A DNA stretch of 64,000 nucleotides, taken from Eulemur rufifrons (taxonomy: Eukaryota; Chordata; Mammalia; Primates; Lemuridae). The translations under genes and the position numbers were made by a program. The DNA lies in assembly GCF_041146395.1 (NCBI RefSeq), contig NC_090989.1:280518343-280582342 (forward strand), written 5' to 3'. Within the stretch, counting starts at the first letter, position 1, and each line of letters opens with the position of its first letter. This document shows positions 24,735-37,560 of the stretch, piece after piece. The notes under the pieces are model-generated. The model searched no databases. It worked only from the letters and a program-made list of their open reading frames with translations, and was not told the DNA's origin.

Positions 24735-25505
24735 AACATCGATGATGTACTCTGTTGGCCCAACTGTGGGCAAAACAGGCCCATACACCGCTGGTGGGAA
24801 TGCAGAATAGTACAGGCCTTAGGGGGAATTTGGCCACATCTAGCATTTACTCATTGCCCCAGAAATTCCACTTCTAGGAATCTGTCCCAAACATGCATTG
24901 GCAAAAAATAGAAGATGAAGTTTGCACGAGGTTACTCACGGGAAACACGCCAAGTGCCCGTGAGCAGGGCTCTCGTTGAATAAACAGCAGTCGCGGGTGG
25001 AGCACTATGCAGCTGGGAAAAGGGACGCGGAGGAATCTGGGATATTCTGATTACTGGGGAAAAAGCTGAACGGTACATGCTATGCTTTCTTCTGATAGAG
25101 GAGGGGGAGAAAATATTACACATATTTTATTGTATTTGCAAGGAGCAGTACTGGAGAGAGAAAGCAAAAACTAATTTAAAAATGGTTCCTACAGGTGGAG
25201 GAAAGGGAACCAGAGGGAAACTACATTTGGGGAAAACAACCCCAGGAGAGAGGGTAGTTTGTTGTGCTGAGATGGAAAGGGACCCAGAATGTTATTAAAT
25301 AAACAGGGAAGTTGAAGCACCAGTGTGTGCAGCATGACCTCATGCTTGCAAATGTTGTCAGTTTCTATTTGTAATCTTGTAAACTGTGGGAGGGACTGGG
25401 GAGAGGAGAGCATTTACTTTGTACCCTTCTGTGTTGTTTGAATCTGTTACTGTGACAAACAGAGATATTGCTTTGTTACTAAAATATACATTTTTGATTA
25501 CAAAA
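24735..25505 (+). mobile_element. L1M LINE 3' end (plus strand)
   Basis: Degenerate ORF2 C-terminal sequence appears first ('caccgctggtgggaatgcag', 'atttggccacatctagc'), then an L1M-type 3' UTR with 'actttgtacccttctgtgtt' and the ending 'ctaaaatatacatttttgat'. It is inactive. Confidence 0.75.
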
Positions 25506-27161
<1,656 letters not shown>

Positions 27162-27174
27162 TGAGGCTGGGAGG

Positions 27175-27482
27175 GCTGGGGGTCAGATCCACGCCCGCCG
27201 CTTTCTAGCTGTGCGACCTTGAGCAAGTTACTTAACTCCTCTATGCCGTACGTGCCTCCCTGCAAAATGTGGATCACATGGGTCTTTTTTTCTTCTAAGA
27301 GAGACAAGATCTCCCTCTATCACCCAGGCTCGATCCTCCCACCTGGGCCTCCTAAAGAACTGGGATTACAGGCGTGAGCCACTGCACCTGGCCACGCGTG
27401 GGTCTATTTTATAGGGTAAAGTCAATATTTTTGTAAAGTGCTTAGAACAGTGCCTGGCACAAAGGGTTTTGATAAATAAGTC
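27175..27482 (+). repeat. MIR SINE split by Alu
   Basis: MIR part 1 runs to about 27,285 ('gcgaccttgagcaagttact', 'cctccctgcaaaatgtgg'). MIR part 2 resumes at about 27,397 ('gtaaagtgcttagaacagtg', 'gcctggcacaaaggg'). The interruption is the Alu arm described separately. Confidence 0.8.
27286..27394 (-). mobile_element. Truncated Alu/FLAM arm inside MIR
   Basis: A minus-strand Alu-like monomer of about 110 bases with an internal deletion ('caagatctccctctatcac', then 'tgggattacaggcgtgagcc'). It is flanked by the direct repeat 'tgggtct' (27,279-27,285 and 27,399-27,405), which marks its target-site duplication in the host MIR. Confidence 0.75.
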
Positions 27483-27749
27483 CTTTTACAATTCTGAGCA
27501 CGTACGCCATGCCAGCTCTGAGCTCATGCCCCTGGGTTCATTCCTTCGTGTGCCCATTCTCCACCACACACTTACCTAGCAACCGGCACCATCTACCGTC
27601 CTCATTTTACAGATGAGGAAACTGAGGTTCAGAGAGATGAGGCTGCCAGCCCAGCGTTGGTGGCAGAGCAGGCACACACCCAGGTCCAAAAGGGACTTGG
27701 GTCTCCTCCACGTCTGATGCCCCCGCTCACCACACCCTCTCACCCCCAG

Positions 27750-27928
27750 GTCTGGTTTCAGAACCGCCGTGCCAAGTTCCGCCGGAATGAGCGGGCCCTG
27801 CTGGCCAACCGCTCCGCCTCGCTGCTCAAGTCCTACAGCCAGGAGGCCGCCATCGAGCAGCCCGTGGCTCCCCGGCCCACCGCCCTGAGTCCAGATTATC
27901 TCTCCTGGACAGCCTCGTCACCCTACAG
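27750..27928 (+). CDS. PRRX2: PRRX2 exon 3: homeodomain helix 3 and linker
   Basis: The third coding exon starts exactly at the Val before the recognition helix (VWFQNRRAKFRR). It carries the invariant Trp48, Phe49, Asn51 and Arg53 and the Q50 typical of paired-like homeodomains without a paired box. Downstream it encodes 'SASLLKSYSQEAAIEQPVAP' and 'RPTALSPDYLSWTASSPY', the PRRX-family linker. The acceptor is CACCCCCAG at 27,749 and the donor is ACAG|GTGAGA at 27,928. It ends with two bases (AG) of a Ser codon completed by exon 4. Compared with the human protein as I recall it, the segment just after the homeodomain differs slightly ('ALLANRSA'). Confidence 0.97.
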
Positions 27929-28185
27929 GTGAGAGCAGGAACCTTTTCAGGTCGAGAGAGGGCAGCCAGGGATCCCATGGGGTCTGTTAGGGCCCAGACT
28001 CCTCTGAGGGTCTGAGAGGAGCTTGAATGGTGTCTGGGTGCCCCTTGGATCTACGGTCCCCCAAGTGGTGTTTGGATGCGTGTGCCCACGAGTGCGTGTT
28101 CACGAGCATGTGCGTGTGAGTGTGTGTGTCCCCTCATCAACGTGGACACATGACTGTGAGTGCATGCATGTGTGTCCACATGCAC

Positions 28186-28217
<32 letters not shown>

Positions 28218-28816
28218 GGAGTGGGGAGAGGACAGGCCTGTCTGGAGTGGGCGCAATGTACAGGCATCACCCTGAGGAAGCTGAAAAACTGCAGGAAGAG
28301 TCCTAGGCACACCGGAACCCCAGCACCCTGTGTCTACCCCCCGGGAGAGAAACAGGGTGGGAAGCCTTCGGGAATGGCCTCCCTGTCCCCTGGGCCTCAC
28401 TGGGGTCCAGAGCCAGGTTCTGGGGCAGTTTTGTGTGGATCAAAGCTGGAGAAAGGGTCTGAGGTGACCCAGCAGGAAGGAAGAGCTAGGAGGTGCTAGG
28501 GGGTTGGGCCACCATACCCCACAACTCCAAAAGTGCCATCTGCCCCTTAGTCTGTGTGAGTGGCTCCGCTGGAGCCCTGGTCCCATGGGAGGCTCCTTTG
28601 TCCCAGCGCTGACCCTAGGTGCTGCTTCTGACTCCTCCCCAAATCCTGCAGCCCCAGACCAGGCCCAGCCCCAGGTAAAGGCTTCCCAGGAGAGCAAGCT
28701 GAGGAGGGGAGGCAGCAGTACCAGAGGCTGGGGTCAAGGACGGACAGCCAGAAGCAGCTGGCTCCAGGCAGCAGGCCAGCACACCAACGTGTCCTTGTGT
28801 CTCCTGTCGCCCCCAG
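27929..28816 (+). other. PRRX2: PRRX2 intron 3
   Basis: An 888-base GT-AG intron (GTGAGAG to TCGCCCCCAG). It contains an impure GT-rich tract (about 28,078-28,211) and otherwise unique sequence. Read-through of exon 3 into it would meet an in-frame stop at once (the GTGA just after the donor AG gives AGG TGA). Confidence 0.9.
28078..28211. repeat. (TG)n-rich microsatellite
   Basis: A GTGT-rich tract with interruptions, ending in a pure (TG)n run of about 12-13 units at 28,186-28,210. It lies in PRRX2 intron 3 and is likely polymorphic. Confidence 0.85.
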
Positions 28817-28952
28817 CACTGTGCCGCCCTACAGCCCTGGGGGCTCAGGCCCGGCGACCCCGGGGGTCAACATGGCCAACAGCATTGCCAGCCTCCGTCT
28901 CAAGGCCAAGGAGTTCAGCCTGCACCACAGCCAGGTGCCCACCGTGAACTGA
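28817..28952 (+). CDS. PRRX2: PRRX2 exon 4 coding part: OAR motif and stop
   Basis: The last coding exon adds one base to complete a split Ser codon and then 44 residues plus TGA (28,950-28,952). It contains 'TVPPYSPGGSGPATPG', 'VNMANSIASLRLKAKEFSLH' and the C-terminus 'HSQVPTVN'. The SIASLRLKAKEFSLH segment is the OAR (aristaless) motif, a C-terminal regulatory element of paired-class homeoproteins. The acceptor is GTCGCCCCCAG at 28,816. Together exons 2-4 give 166 residues and match the expected C-terminal two thirds of PRRX2 with intact splice sites and no frame damage. The gene therefore looks functional. Confidence 0.97.
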
Positions 28953-29270
28953 TGGCCAGCCCACCGGCCCAGCCACCTCCCTGGTCTGACATCAGCAGAA
29001 AAGAGGGCAGACGCCCAGGAGGTGACCTTCTCCTGGTTGGGCTCTCTGGCCCCTGTCTCCAGCCCGGACTCTTGAGCCCAAGGGGCTGCTGAGGCGCCCC
29101 CAGCCCGGCACAGCCCCTCTGTCCACAGCCACCGGGGACTGCAGCCCATGACCCTCGGAGGGGCTGGGCCGGACCGCGGACCAGGTGCCCGCTAAGGACC
29201 TCATTTACTTCGTGTATTAAAACCAAAAAGCTTTTTGTCTTTAAGAAATAAAACCATTTTTTAAGCCCCC
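28953..29270 (+). other. PRRX2: PRRX2 3' UTR
   Basis: About 320 bases follow the stop codon up to the poly(A) signals. The sequence is GC-rich and then turns A/T-rich near 29,200. The cleavage point is an estimate, placed about 15-20 bases after the AATAAA and just before the GU-rich 'ggttgtgggagggtg' at about 29,274. Confidence 0.8.
29216..29252 (+). terminator. PRRX2: PRRX2 polyadenylation signals
   Basis: ATTAAA (29,216-29,221) is followed by the canonical AATAAA (29,247-29,252). A GU-rich downstream element ('ggttgtgggagggtg', about 29,274) follows the second. The second hexamer is the likely main site. Confidence 0.85.
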
Positions 29271-32200
29271 AAAGGTTGTGGGAGGGTGAATAAGGGCAAT
29301 TGGGATGGAGCCGGGCCCCCTTGGAGCTGGACTTCCAGGGCCCCTCTCTGCCCTGCACCCATGGTGGACCCGGCTCAGAACCGCAGCCACGCGGGGCCTG
29401 CTGCCCACCTGTCTGCGCCCGTCTTCAGAAGGAAGTCCTCTGCCACCCTGCCGGGCCCCAGGGGTGGGGAGTGCGCTGGGAGGACAGAAACCCATCTTCT
29501 ATCTTGAGCCCCCGGGGGACACCCAGGTGCTTGGGAGGAGCTTTGCTGTGTGAGCCTGGCCAGGGAGCATGTCCCCTGCCCTAGTGGGGGAGGCAGGGTG
29601 GGTGGCCATGGGTTCCTGGACTGGCCAGAGGGCATGTGGGGCAGCTGCCAGGGCACTAAATACCTTGCTTCCGGGCACACAGCAGGCCTGGGACCCCTCT
29701 AGGCATTCGACCTTGGAGGGGCTGGGCAAATGGCCCAGAAAATTGGGGTGCAGATTGGGGGTCCCAGCCGGGCTCACAGTTCAGCAGAGTGATCCTTGAC
29801 AGTTGGGACCCCCAGGAGACCTCCCAAGTCCCCGTAACTCACCCATTCACAGACTGGGGGTGACAGCAGAAATGTGTGCCCCCAGCCAACGACATCACTC
29901 ATGAGGGGTCTGCAGAAAACTGAGGGTTGGGGGAGTGGTCTGAGGTCAGCCCCTCCACCTGGCCCCGCGCCACCCCTTCTGATGGGCACACCAGCCAGGG
30001 AAGTCAGCAGAGCCCCTCTGCTGAAAGAACCCCACGTCCAGCCCCCAGGCGGTAGGACAGCACACAGACACCCGCCCCTGGGAGTGGGGAGTGAGACCCC
30101 AGCCCTTGGGGTAGTCGGGGGCAGGTGGCACAGCAGTCATACCTTGACGGGGTCCGTGAGATTGGCTGATTTTCCCGTGTTCCACCCGAATCGCCTCAGA
30201 GTGCCCCAAAGTGCCAGCCATGGCCGCATCTTCTAGATGGCGTCAAACAGGCTGAAGCCACGTGAATATCTGTCCTTCCATGAGGGACGCCCCAGTTTTA
30301 TTTGGAGGGTACAGCAGCTGCACCTAGAGTGCAGTGAGGACCGCCCCCAGCACATCCCTGAGTGTCCTCCCGCACTCCGCCTGGAATCCTGCCGTGGAAA
30401 CCTCGTTCTCGGGGTGTTGAGCACTGCCCCCTTCAGACGTGCAAACACACCTGGGCATGGGTGACAGCCTGGTCGCTGTGTGACTTCCTTGTCACGGAAT
30501 GCCTTTTTCACGGGCGGCAGGACTCTGGCCAGCAGGAGAGCGTGGGTACCGTGGGGCCCTGGCGGAGGTGCTGGTGGTCACAGCTGTGTTTTCTTGCGCA
30601 GTCTGGCCTCTGCCTTGGGTAAGTGCTCTCGGGGCCTCCTTTGCTGCTCACGCACTGAACGAGTATTACGAAACACTTGCTGTGCACCCAGGCCCCGCCC
30701 TGGCCCTGGGGAGAGACACGGGGTCCCGGGCCACAAAGGATGCACCATCTTCCAGGGAAGCAAAACACTAAGGAGTCGCCACATGACTGAGGGGATGTGC
30801 AGGGGCCCAGAGGGGCCCAAAGCTAGCCTGAGGCATGGGGCAGGCTTCCTGAGGAGCTGTGCCTGGCGGGATGAAGAGTTCACCAGACGGAGGGAGCGGT
30901 GTTTCTGGCAGAGGGGCAGCATGTGCAGTCCGGGGCAAGGGAGAGGCTGTCTGGGCCAGGGCGGCAGGTCCCAGGCCCTATCTCCCGGTGCAGGGTGAAG
31001 GGGGAGAGAAACGGAGCCGGCTGAAGCAGGCTTGTGGCTGGGACTGGAAGTTTGGATGTCATCCCATCTGCGGGGAGCCATGGAGGGATTTGCTTGGGGG
31101 AGGGACACAGCCCCTGGCCTCCATGTGGAGGAGGACTGTGGGCTAGGAGTGGACACAGAGGGACCCCAAGGAGGCTGCGGCAGGTGTCCAGGTGAGTGGG
31201 GCAGTGGCATGACAGGGACAGAGTGGGTGGATTGGGGCCACCCACTCTGAGCTGTCTGGGAGGCAGCAAGGGCAGGAGTTGGTGACTGGGTGATGGGCTG
31301 AAGGAGGAGGGGAGGTTTGAGGCGGGCTTTTGGCTTAGACACACAGGAGTGCCCAGGGGGAAGAGACCCTGGACGCAGGACCTTTCTGATGGAAGCTTCC
31401 AGAAGATGCTGGCCTGTCTTTCCACCTAAACCAGAGCTAAGGGACATCCTGGCCTGAGCAGCGTCCTCCCTGGCACAAAGGCTGCCTGCCCCCTGCCCCC
31501 ACCTGAGGGATTCGTGCCAGTGACAGGCCGGCCCACGGGGGCCCAGAGTGGTGCCCTCACGGGCAGCCAGGAAGAGCAGCCTCTTCCCTCCCCAGAAGCG
31601 CTAACGGGGAGCCAGCGAGTGGACAGGCCCCCAGGCACCGGCCAGGGCTCCAGGCTGGTTGGAGGCACGTCCTGCCGTTCTACTTTTCTACCCAGAGGGA
31701 GGGCACCATGAAGAGCCTCCGGGAGGTGGGGGGCCGCCTGCCGCAGATGGGGTCACACTGGGCGGGGCCTGGAAGGCCAGTCCCAGGAACGCCAGCTTTA
31801 GAAGCAGCCGGGCCGTTCCCACGGAGGCGCTGGCGCTGCCATCAGACCGCCGGGATGTCAGTGTCACTTCCTCCCGAGTGCTCTAGAGAAAACAAACCGG
31901 TTTAATCGTTTACACATGCTGCTCCGGGAAGCTGAAGGGGGTGCCCTCCCTGCGAAAGAGAAAATATTCAAACATTGCTGTTGCCATTGTCGCCCTAATT
32001 GCAGGGCTGTGTGGGCAGCTTCCCGGGCACCCTTCCCGGGGTATCAGTTTTCTGTAAGAATGAGGTATGCAGGGCCCCGTCCCAGGCTGGAGAACCTGGA
32101 CTCCCCTCGCTGCCGGCCTTTGCCCATTTGGCCGAGTGAGCTTGGGAGAGGGCACTGCGTGTGTCTGCTTTTACGTTTTATATGAAATGAAGGCGCTCGA

Positions 32201-33312
32201 GGATGGGGGCGGGGTGGAATGTGAAGGAAAGGCAGTCTGGCTCTTGCAAAAGCCAAAACCAGGGAAATGCAGACCAGAGCTTCTGGTTCTGTGACCCTTC
32301 CTGGGCGAGGCGCTTTCTGGGATTCAGTTTCCTCCTCTATAAAATGGCGCATAATAACAGAACCCACCTACCAGGGTTGCCGGTGTGAACGGGTGCTTCG
32401 GCGTTGATGGTGGAGGGGCACAGAGGGTGGCGTGGAGTTTGAGGAAGTCGAAATACTCCCTGTCCTGGGGTGAAATGGCACTGTCTCTGTCCAGAGGACC
32501 TAGCACACCCGGTTCGGGGGCTCTGCCCCCTCGTTCCTTTGGCGCCCACACTCCTCGGGAGCACAGGTTGGCAACCGAAACCGAACTATCTCCGGCTCCT
32601 GTGCCTCTGCTGCCGGCCCCTGGAGGGCGCTGTGGGGTCACCGTAGGGCAAAGCTGGGTTCCCTGGTCCTGGCAGAACAAACCCGTCCCCGTCTCTCCAG
32701 CCTCCTCTTGAAAGACAAAGAAACAAATCCCACACTGCCAGCACGGGTCACAGCCTAAAACTATGCACCAGCCTTCCGCAACATGCACCAGCAGCCGTGA
32801 AATGTTCACAGGCTCTCACCCCGCAATTCCATCCCTGAGCCCCACTTCGAAAAATAATACAAAACGGGGGCTTGATCGGGTGGGGGGAGGCAGCAGGCGC
32901 AGAGATGTTTATCACGCATTTTATATGTGCGACGTAAAATGTCCGGGAAGACACAAACCAAAATGTAAATAGCTTAAATTTTAGGGTGGCCTACACTCTA
33001 CTAGTCTCTATATTTTTTGTAATAACATTATTTTTTGAAAAGAAAAACAAAACAATCTTACCCAGAAAAGCAGACCAGTGTCCGTCTTTTGTGTCCCTCT
33101 CGGGGCCTGAGCGTGTCTCTGGAGACCTGCTGGGCAGGGCGGAGAAGCTTCGTGCCCTTCAGAAGTTCCCTTGAGTCACACACTGCAAGCGCTTGAGAAC
33201 TTCTCACTTCTTAGTTCACGCCTCAGACGAGGTGGGACGGGATGGAGCTTGGGATATAAGGAGGTCAGAAACGTGCACCTTGAAATCAGAGTGGGACTCA
33301 GGGGAGAGGTGG
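29271..33312. other. Intergenic sequence between PRRX2 and PTGES
   Basis: No exon is recognised. It contains L2-like sequence on the minus strand (about 30,640-30,800 and downstream, 'aacacttgctgtgcacccag'), an MIR tail (about 32,270-32,400), a weaker CTCF-like motif (32,617-32,630, CCCCTGGAGGGCGC, 12 of 14 consensus positions) and an L1-like fragment (about 32,720-33,060, 'ccccgcaattccatccctga', 'tgtttatcacgcattttat'). A 289-codon frame on the minus strand (30,578-31,447) has no recognisable domain and overlaps repeat sequence, so I do not call it a gene. Confidence 0.55.
32617..32630 (+). promoter_or_regulatory. Weak CTCF-like core
   Basis: CCCCTGGAGGGCGC fits 12 of 14 positions of the CTCF core consensus. 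It is a motif match only. Confidence 0.25.
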
Positions 33313-33904
33313 TGTGGTAGGCTTGACGCAGCATGCCCCTGGGGTCCCCACCCCACCAGCCCCACCTTTGCGTAAGCCCTTTTGTGTGCGAGTGAAGCCT
33401 GTGACTTGCTTCTAACTGACAGATGGCAGAGGTGAAGGGACTTTTCAGACGTAGTTAAGGTCCCTAATCAGTTGGCTTTGACTTACTCAAAAGGAAGAGT
33501 ACCCTGGTGGGCCTGACCTAACCAGGTGAGCCCTTTAAAAGTGGACCAGGTCTTCCGCGAAGAAATAGATTCAAAGCAGAGAGGCTGCCGTACTGACCTT
33601 GGAGAAGCAAACAGCTGTGCTGTGAGCCGCCTGTGCAGGGCCGGCCGCTAGGAGCTAAGGGCGTCAGCCCTGCAACCACAAGGAACCAGACTGCCGACGC
33701 TCGGAACGAGCTTGGAAGAGGACACTGAGTTCCAGGTGGGACTTGGCTGGGAGGACACCTTGACCGCAGCCGTGTGAGATCCAAGCAGAGGACCCAGCGG
33801 AGCCCTGCCCAGACTCCTGAGCCATGGAAACCGTAAGACCATAAGCACATGCCGTTTTAAGTTGCTAAGTTTGTGGCAACTTGTTACACAGCAAAACTAA
33901 CACA
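33313..33904 (+). mobile_element. MLT1-type solo LTR (ERVL-MaLR)
   Basis: A full-length LTR starting TGTGGTAGG and ending ACTAACACA. It is bounded by a perfect 5-base target-site duplication GGTGG (33,308-33,312 and 33,905-33,909). Internal MLT1 landmarks are 'gttaaggtccctaatcagtt', 'gggcctgacctaaccaggtg', 'agcagaggacccagcg' and 'aagttgctaagtttgtgg'. The internal retroviral part is gone, so this is the product of LTR-LTR recombination. Confidence 0.9.
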
Positions 33905-34374
33905 GGTGGGGACGAAGCTCTCGCGTCCACCTGGAGCTCAGCCCTCGGGCCGAGGTACACCCGAGGACCCCCAGGCCTGCCGCGGAGCAGACTAGCTGGT
34001 GAGACCCCTGCTCCAACAATCTGCCCGGCCACAGTCACAGCCTGCTGTCTTATCTCCTTCCAGGCCAATCTGCACAGCCAGCAGGCTCACTGTCCCCAAA
34101 CACGGCCCTGACCGCATCTCTCCCCTGCATAAAGCCTCCTGTGGCTCCTCAGGGCCCCCAGATAAGTTCAGTCTCCGCAGCCAGGTGTCTACAGCTCCAC
34201 CATCCAGCGTTTGCCCCACCTCGTCCCCCACCCCAGAGTCCTCAGACAGCCCGGAAACTCATTGCCCTGGTCCCATTGTGCCCCCACCTGCTGCCCACTG
34301 TGACAACATCCCACCCAGCCCCTCTCTGCCAGTGAAGATCCATTCCAATGGGGGTTCCCATAGAGCGGCGACTT
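33905..34374. other. Intergenic, L2-like sequence
   Basis: About 34,095-34,335 resembles the L2 internal 3' region ('cataaagcctcctgtggctc'). The rest is unique sequence. Confidence 0.5.
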
Positions 34375-34713
34375 TTTTTTTTTTTTTTTTTTTGAGACAG
34401 AGTCTCACTCTGTTGCCCAGGCTAGAGTGAGTGCCATGGCATCAGCCTAGCTCACAGCAACCTCAAACTCCTGGGCTCAAGTGATCCTCCTGCCTCAGCC
34501 TCCCGAGTAGCTGGGACTACAGGCATGCACCACCATGCCCGGCTAATTTTTTCTATATATATTTTTAGCTGTCCATATAATTTCTTTCTATTTTTAGTAG
34601 AGGTGGGGTCTCGCTCTTGCTCAGGCTGGTCTCGAACTCCTGAGCTCAAATGATCCGCCCACCTCGGCCTCCCAGAGTGCTAGGATTACAGGCGTGAGCC
34701 ACCGCGCCCGGCC
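34375..34713 (-). mobile_element. Young strepsirrhine-type Alu (minus strand)
   Basis: A complete Alu on the minus strand, from its poly(T) start to 'ccaccgcgcccggcc'. The 12-base direct repeat GAGCGGCGACTT (34,363-34,374 and 34,714-34,725) is its intact target-site duplication. The linker between arms carries the A/T-rich insertion containing 'gtccatataatttctttc' (reverse 'gaaattatatggac'), the same as in the Alu at 46,984-47,336. This insertion is characteristic of strepsirrhine Alu copies as I know them and absent from human AluS/AluY. Confidence 0.93.
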
Positions 34714-34882
34714 GAGCGGCGACTTCTTAAAAAACGAAGTTAAATTCTAGATAGCAAATATAATAAAATATGTATATATAATTCAATGTTATAATTTTAT
34801 ATTTGGAAAGTGAAAGAAAACCCTATTATTTTCATAATTCAAACTTTAAAAAGCAAAGGTGCAGATAGCAAAAGGAGCAACC

Positions 34883-34920
34883 ATTGTCACATGGGTGGCC
34901 TGATTGTCACATGGGTGGCC
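34883..34920 (+). repeat. 20-base tandem duplication
   Basis: 'attgtcacatgggtggcc' occurs twice (34,883-34,900 and 34,903-34,920), separated by TG. Identity over the 18 bases is perfect, so the duplication is recent. Confidence 0.9.
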
Positions 34921-37399
34921 CCGAGGCAGAGTCTCCAGGGAGTGTCAAAATAGCATCAGCAGGTCCTCAGAGGTGAAGAAACATGGCCTGCCTCACAGGC
35001 GCTCCCTCGTTTGGAGAAAACACACACATGTGCACGCACACACACGTATATTAGATTATATATTTAATATGCACAGTAAAAAATCTGGAAGATCATAAAC
35101 CACAATGTGACCAGTGATTTTTCTCGGGGAGGTGGGATTCTGGGTGGTCTCCATTTTTTATATATACACTCATAAACTTCTCTACTTGAGTACTAAAAAT
35201 TGACAAAAATCTTTTAAAAATCCTATCCAAATTAGAACCATCTTTTTGGAGGACGTGCAACAGACATGACTTTTTGACCCAGTAATTTTACTTCTAGAAA
35301 CGTACTGTAAAGAAATGGGCGTGCACAGAGACGGGTGTGCAAAGATGCCCATGAAATCGTGGCGTGTGCGGATGCGGCCTGGAAAACTAATTATCCAGCC
35401 ACAGGGCTGACTAAGTAAGAGGTGAGGGTGCCAGGATGAGGGAGCGCCAGGGTGCGTTGCCGACCTTCGAGAGCCCTGGGAGGACGTGCAGACGTGTGAG
35501 TAAAGGAAAAATCCCAAGCAAGGATAGAAGAGCAAGCTGGAGGTGTTTCCCACGTCTGTGACGTGCCGATGTCTCCCCGGTGCCGAGAACCCCTCCCTGG
35601 GTGTTTGTGCTGTGGAATAAGAACGACTGTGAGTCTGTCTCTGTCCTGTGTGTAGATGCACACGCACACATTCTCCGCACACGTCCATTCCTTCACCTAA
35701 CGGGCCAGGAGCCGGGCACAGCAGGGCGCTGCACCAACCCAAATCTCTGTCCCCCTTTGGCGCACGTCCTTGGGGGAGGGACAGACAAAGAAGGTGAAGA
35801 GACAGAAGACAGAGGGGTTCTGCCCACCGGGATCTCTCGCGGCCTTGCCGGCCTCATGGGAACTTGGCCTCCTTCCCAGTGGGACAGAAGCCACCGGAGG
35901 GCTTTGCACACAGAAGTGACAGGAGCCTCCACCCCTGGGTGGGGAGTGACACTGTGGGGGCCAGGGGGACGCAGGGTTCAGCTGGGCGCTACCGCAGTGA
36001 CATGGGACCCTGCAGCGATGTGCACGGACACCAGTCCCAGGGCGCCGAAGCCTGACCCGGGCGGTCTCTGCGTGGTGGGAGCACTGGAGCTTTTGTTTTC
36101 TTCCGTGAGCCTTTCTGTAGTTTCTAAACCTTGGACGTTTACCATCACTTGTGCGTACGTATAATTAACAATTTTTTAAACCCCCATTCACCTTCAGGGT
36201 CCGATTCCAGCAAGGCCTCTCTCAGGAAGCCTGCCTGCCTCCGCACAGCCCCGGAGGATGGGGACTGCCCAGGGCCCAGCCCGCCTGGGATTAGAAGGGG
36301 TCGGTGCTTCCGCCCTGGCCAGCCTGGGCGCCCCTTCCCGATGGCCACAGCCTCCCGGAGACACACACAGAGGCCCAAGAATCCGCTCCACTCTGTGGGG
36401 ACGGAGCTCTGCCTCCCGGGGCCCAGACTGCTGTCCCTGCTCCACAGACCCGCACCCAGAACTCTGAAATGCAGGCCCCTCTGACCACTGGCACCATTGC
36501 CCCCAAGCTGCTCACACACCAGGGGGGCTCCAGGGGGGCCATCGTGGGAGATTGGGGAGCCCTGGTGGGCAGGGCACGCCAGCCGTCCCGTCTTAGGCTT
36601 CCTCCTAAGAAGGCCTGAGTACGGGTTGGGAATGAAGGATTCCGTAACATGAGATCACATGGGCACACTTTGACAAGAGGTCCTCGGGTTGCACCCTGCT
36701 CCCTGCCCCTTGCGTCTGCGTGAACCCCAGCTCAGCTCTAGCCTCCCCTGCACACTCAGAGCTCAGGAGAGGAAGCCCCCAAACCCCAGGCCCCGACCAG
36801 GGGTGGCACCAACTTCCCAGGCGTGGGCCTCAGCACCAATCACTGCCCCCAGAGGCCAAAACGTCCTCACCTGCCTCCCCGGGCTGTGGCACTGGGGGCC
36901 CAGGCTGCTGCTCAGTAGCTCCTACCCCGCCAGACCGCAGGCGGCCAGAGCCCGACTTCCCGGCACCCCCACTCCAGGGTCAGGAGGAGGGGGCAGCTGC
37001 TGGGGTTGGTGCGTCAGGGTGGAGCTCGGGAGGGATGAGAGCTGCACACTAGGCGAGGTCAGGAAGAACCTCACCAGTGCCTGAGAAGGTCAACCTGCCG
37101 TCAGGGCTCAAGGTGGCTGCTGCCTCTGGTTGGTGGGCAGGTGCGCTCAGCTGCAAGGCGCCCTCCCTACCTCGCCGGCCTGTGGTGCTCTGTGGAGCCA
37201 GGAGGCCTCTCCCCACCCTTCCCATCCCGGAGAGTTAGGCAAGGGCCAGGCCATAGCCCACTGTGTCCACTGCCAGCTGTCCAACCCCTCCCTGCTGTCC
37301 CCACAGCTGCCTCAGAGGTCCCCTCAGGAAACAGAGGCAACCACACCAAGCCTGCCCCTGCCTGGCCCCCCAAAGTCCCTCACAAGAACCAAGGCCTCC

Positions 37400-37560
37400 A
37401 ATGAGCCCCTCCATACCCACCCCTACACCTCCCCTCTACACCCCCTACACCTCGCCCCACACCTCCATTCCCCATACCCCCTCCATGCCCTCCAGCCCCC
37501 ACAACTCCCCCATACCCGCTCTACCCCCACTCTCCCTCCTTCCCTCCGCTTCCAGCCTCA
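37400..37560. repeat. C-rich pyrimidine/purine-asymmetric tract
   Basis: An irregular array of 'cccctacacct'-like and 'ccccatacccc'-like units with almost no G on the plus strand. It is low-complexity sequence, not a perfect minisatellite. Confidence 0.75.

Noticed and set aside
30578..31447. 289-codon minus-strand frame, the longest in the window
   Set aside because: It is Pro/Ser-rich with no recognisable domain, no Kozak or splice evidence, and overlaps L2-like sequence. Length alone is within chance for this base composition.
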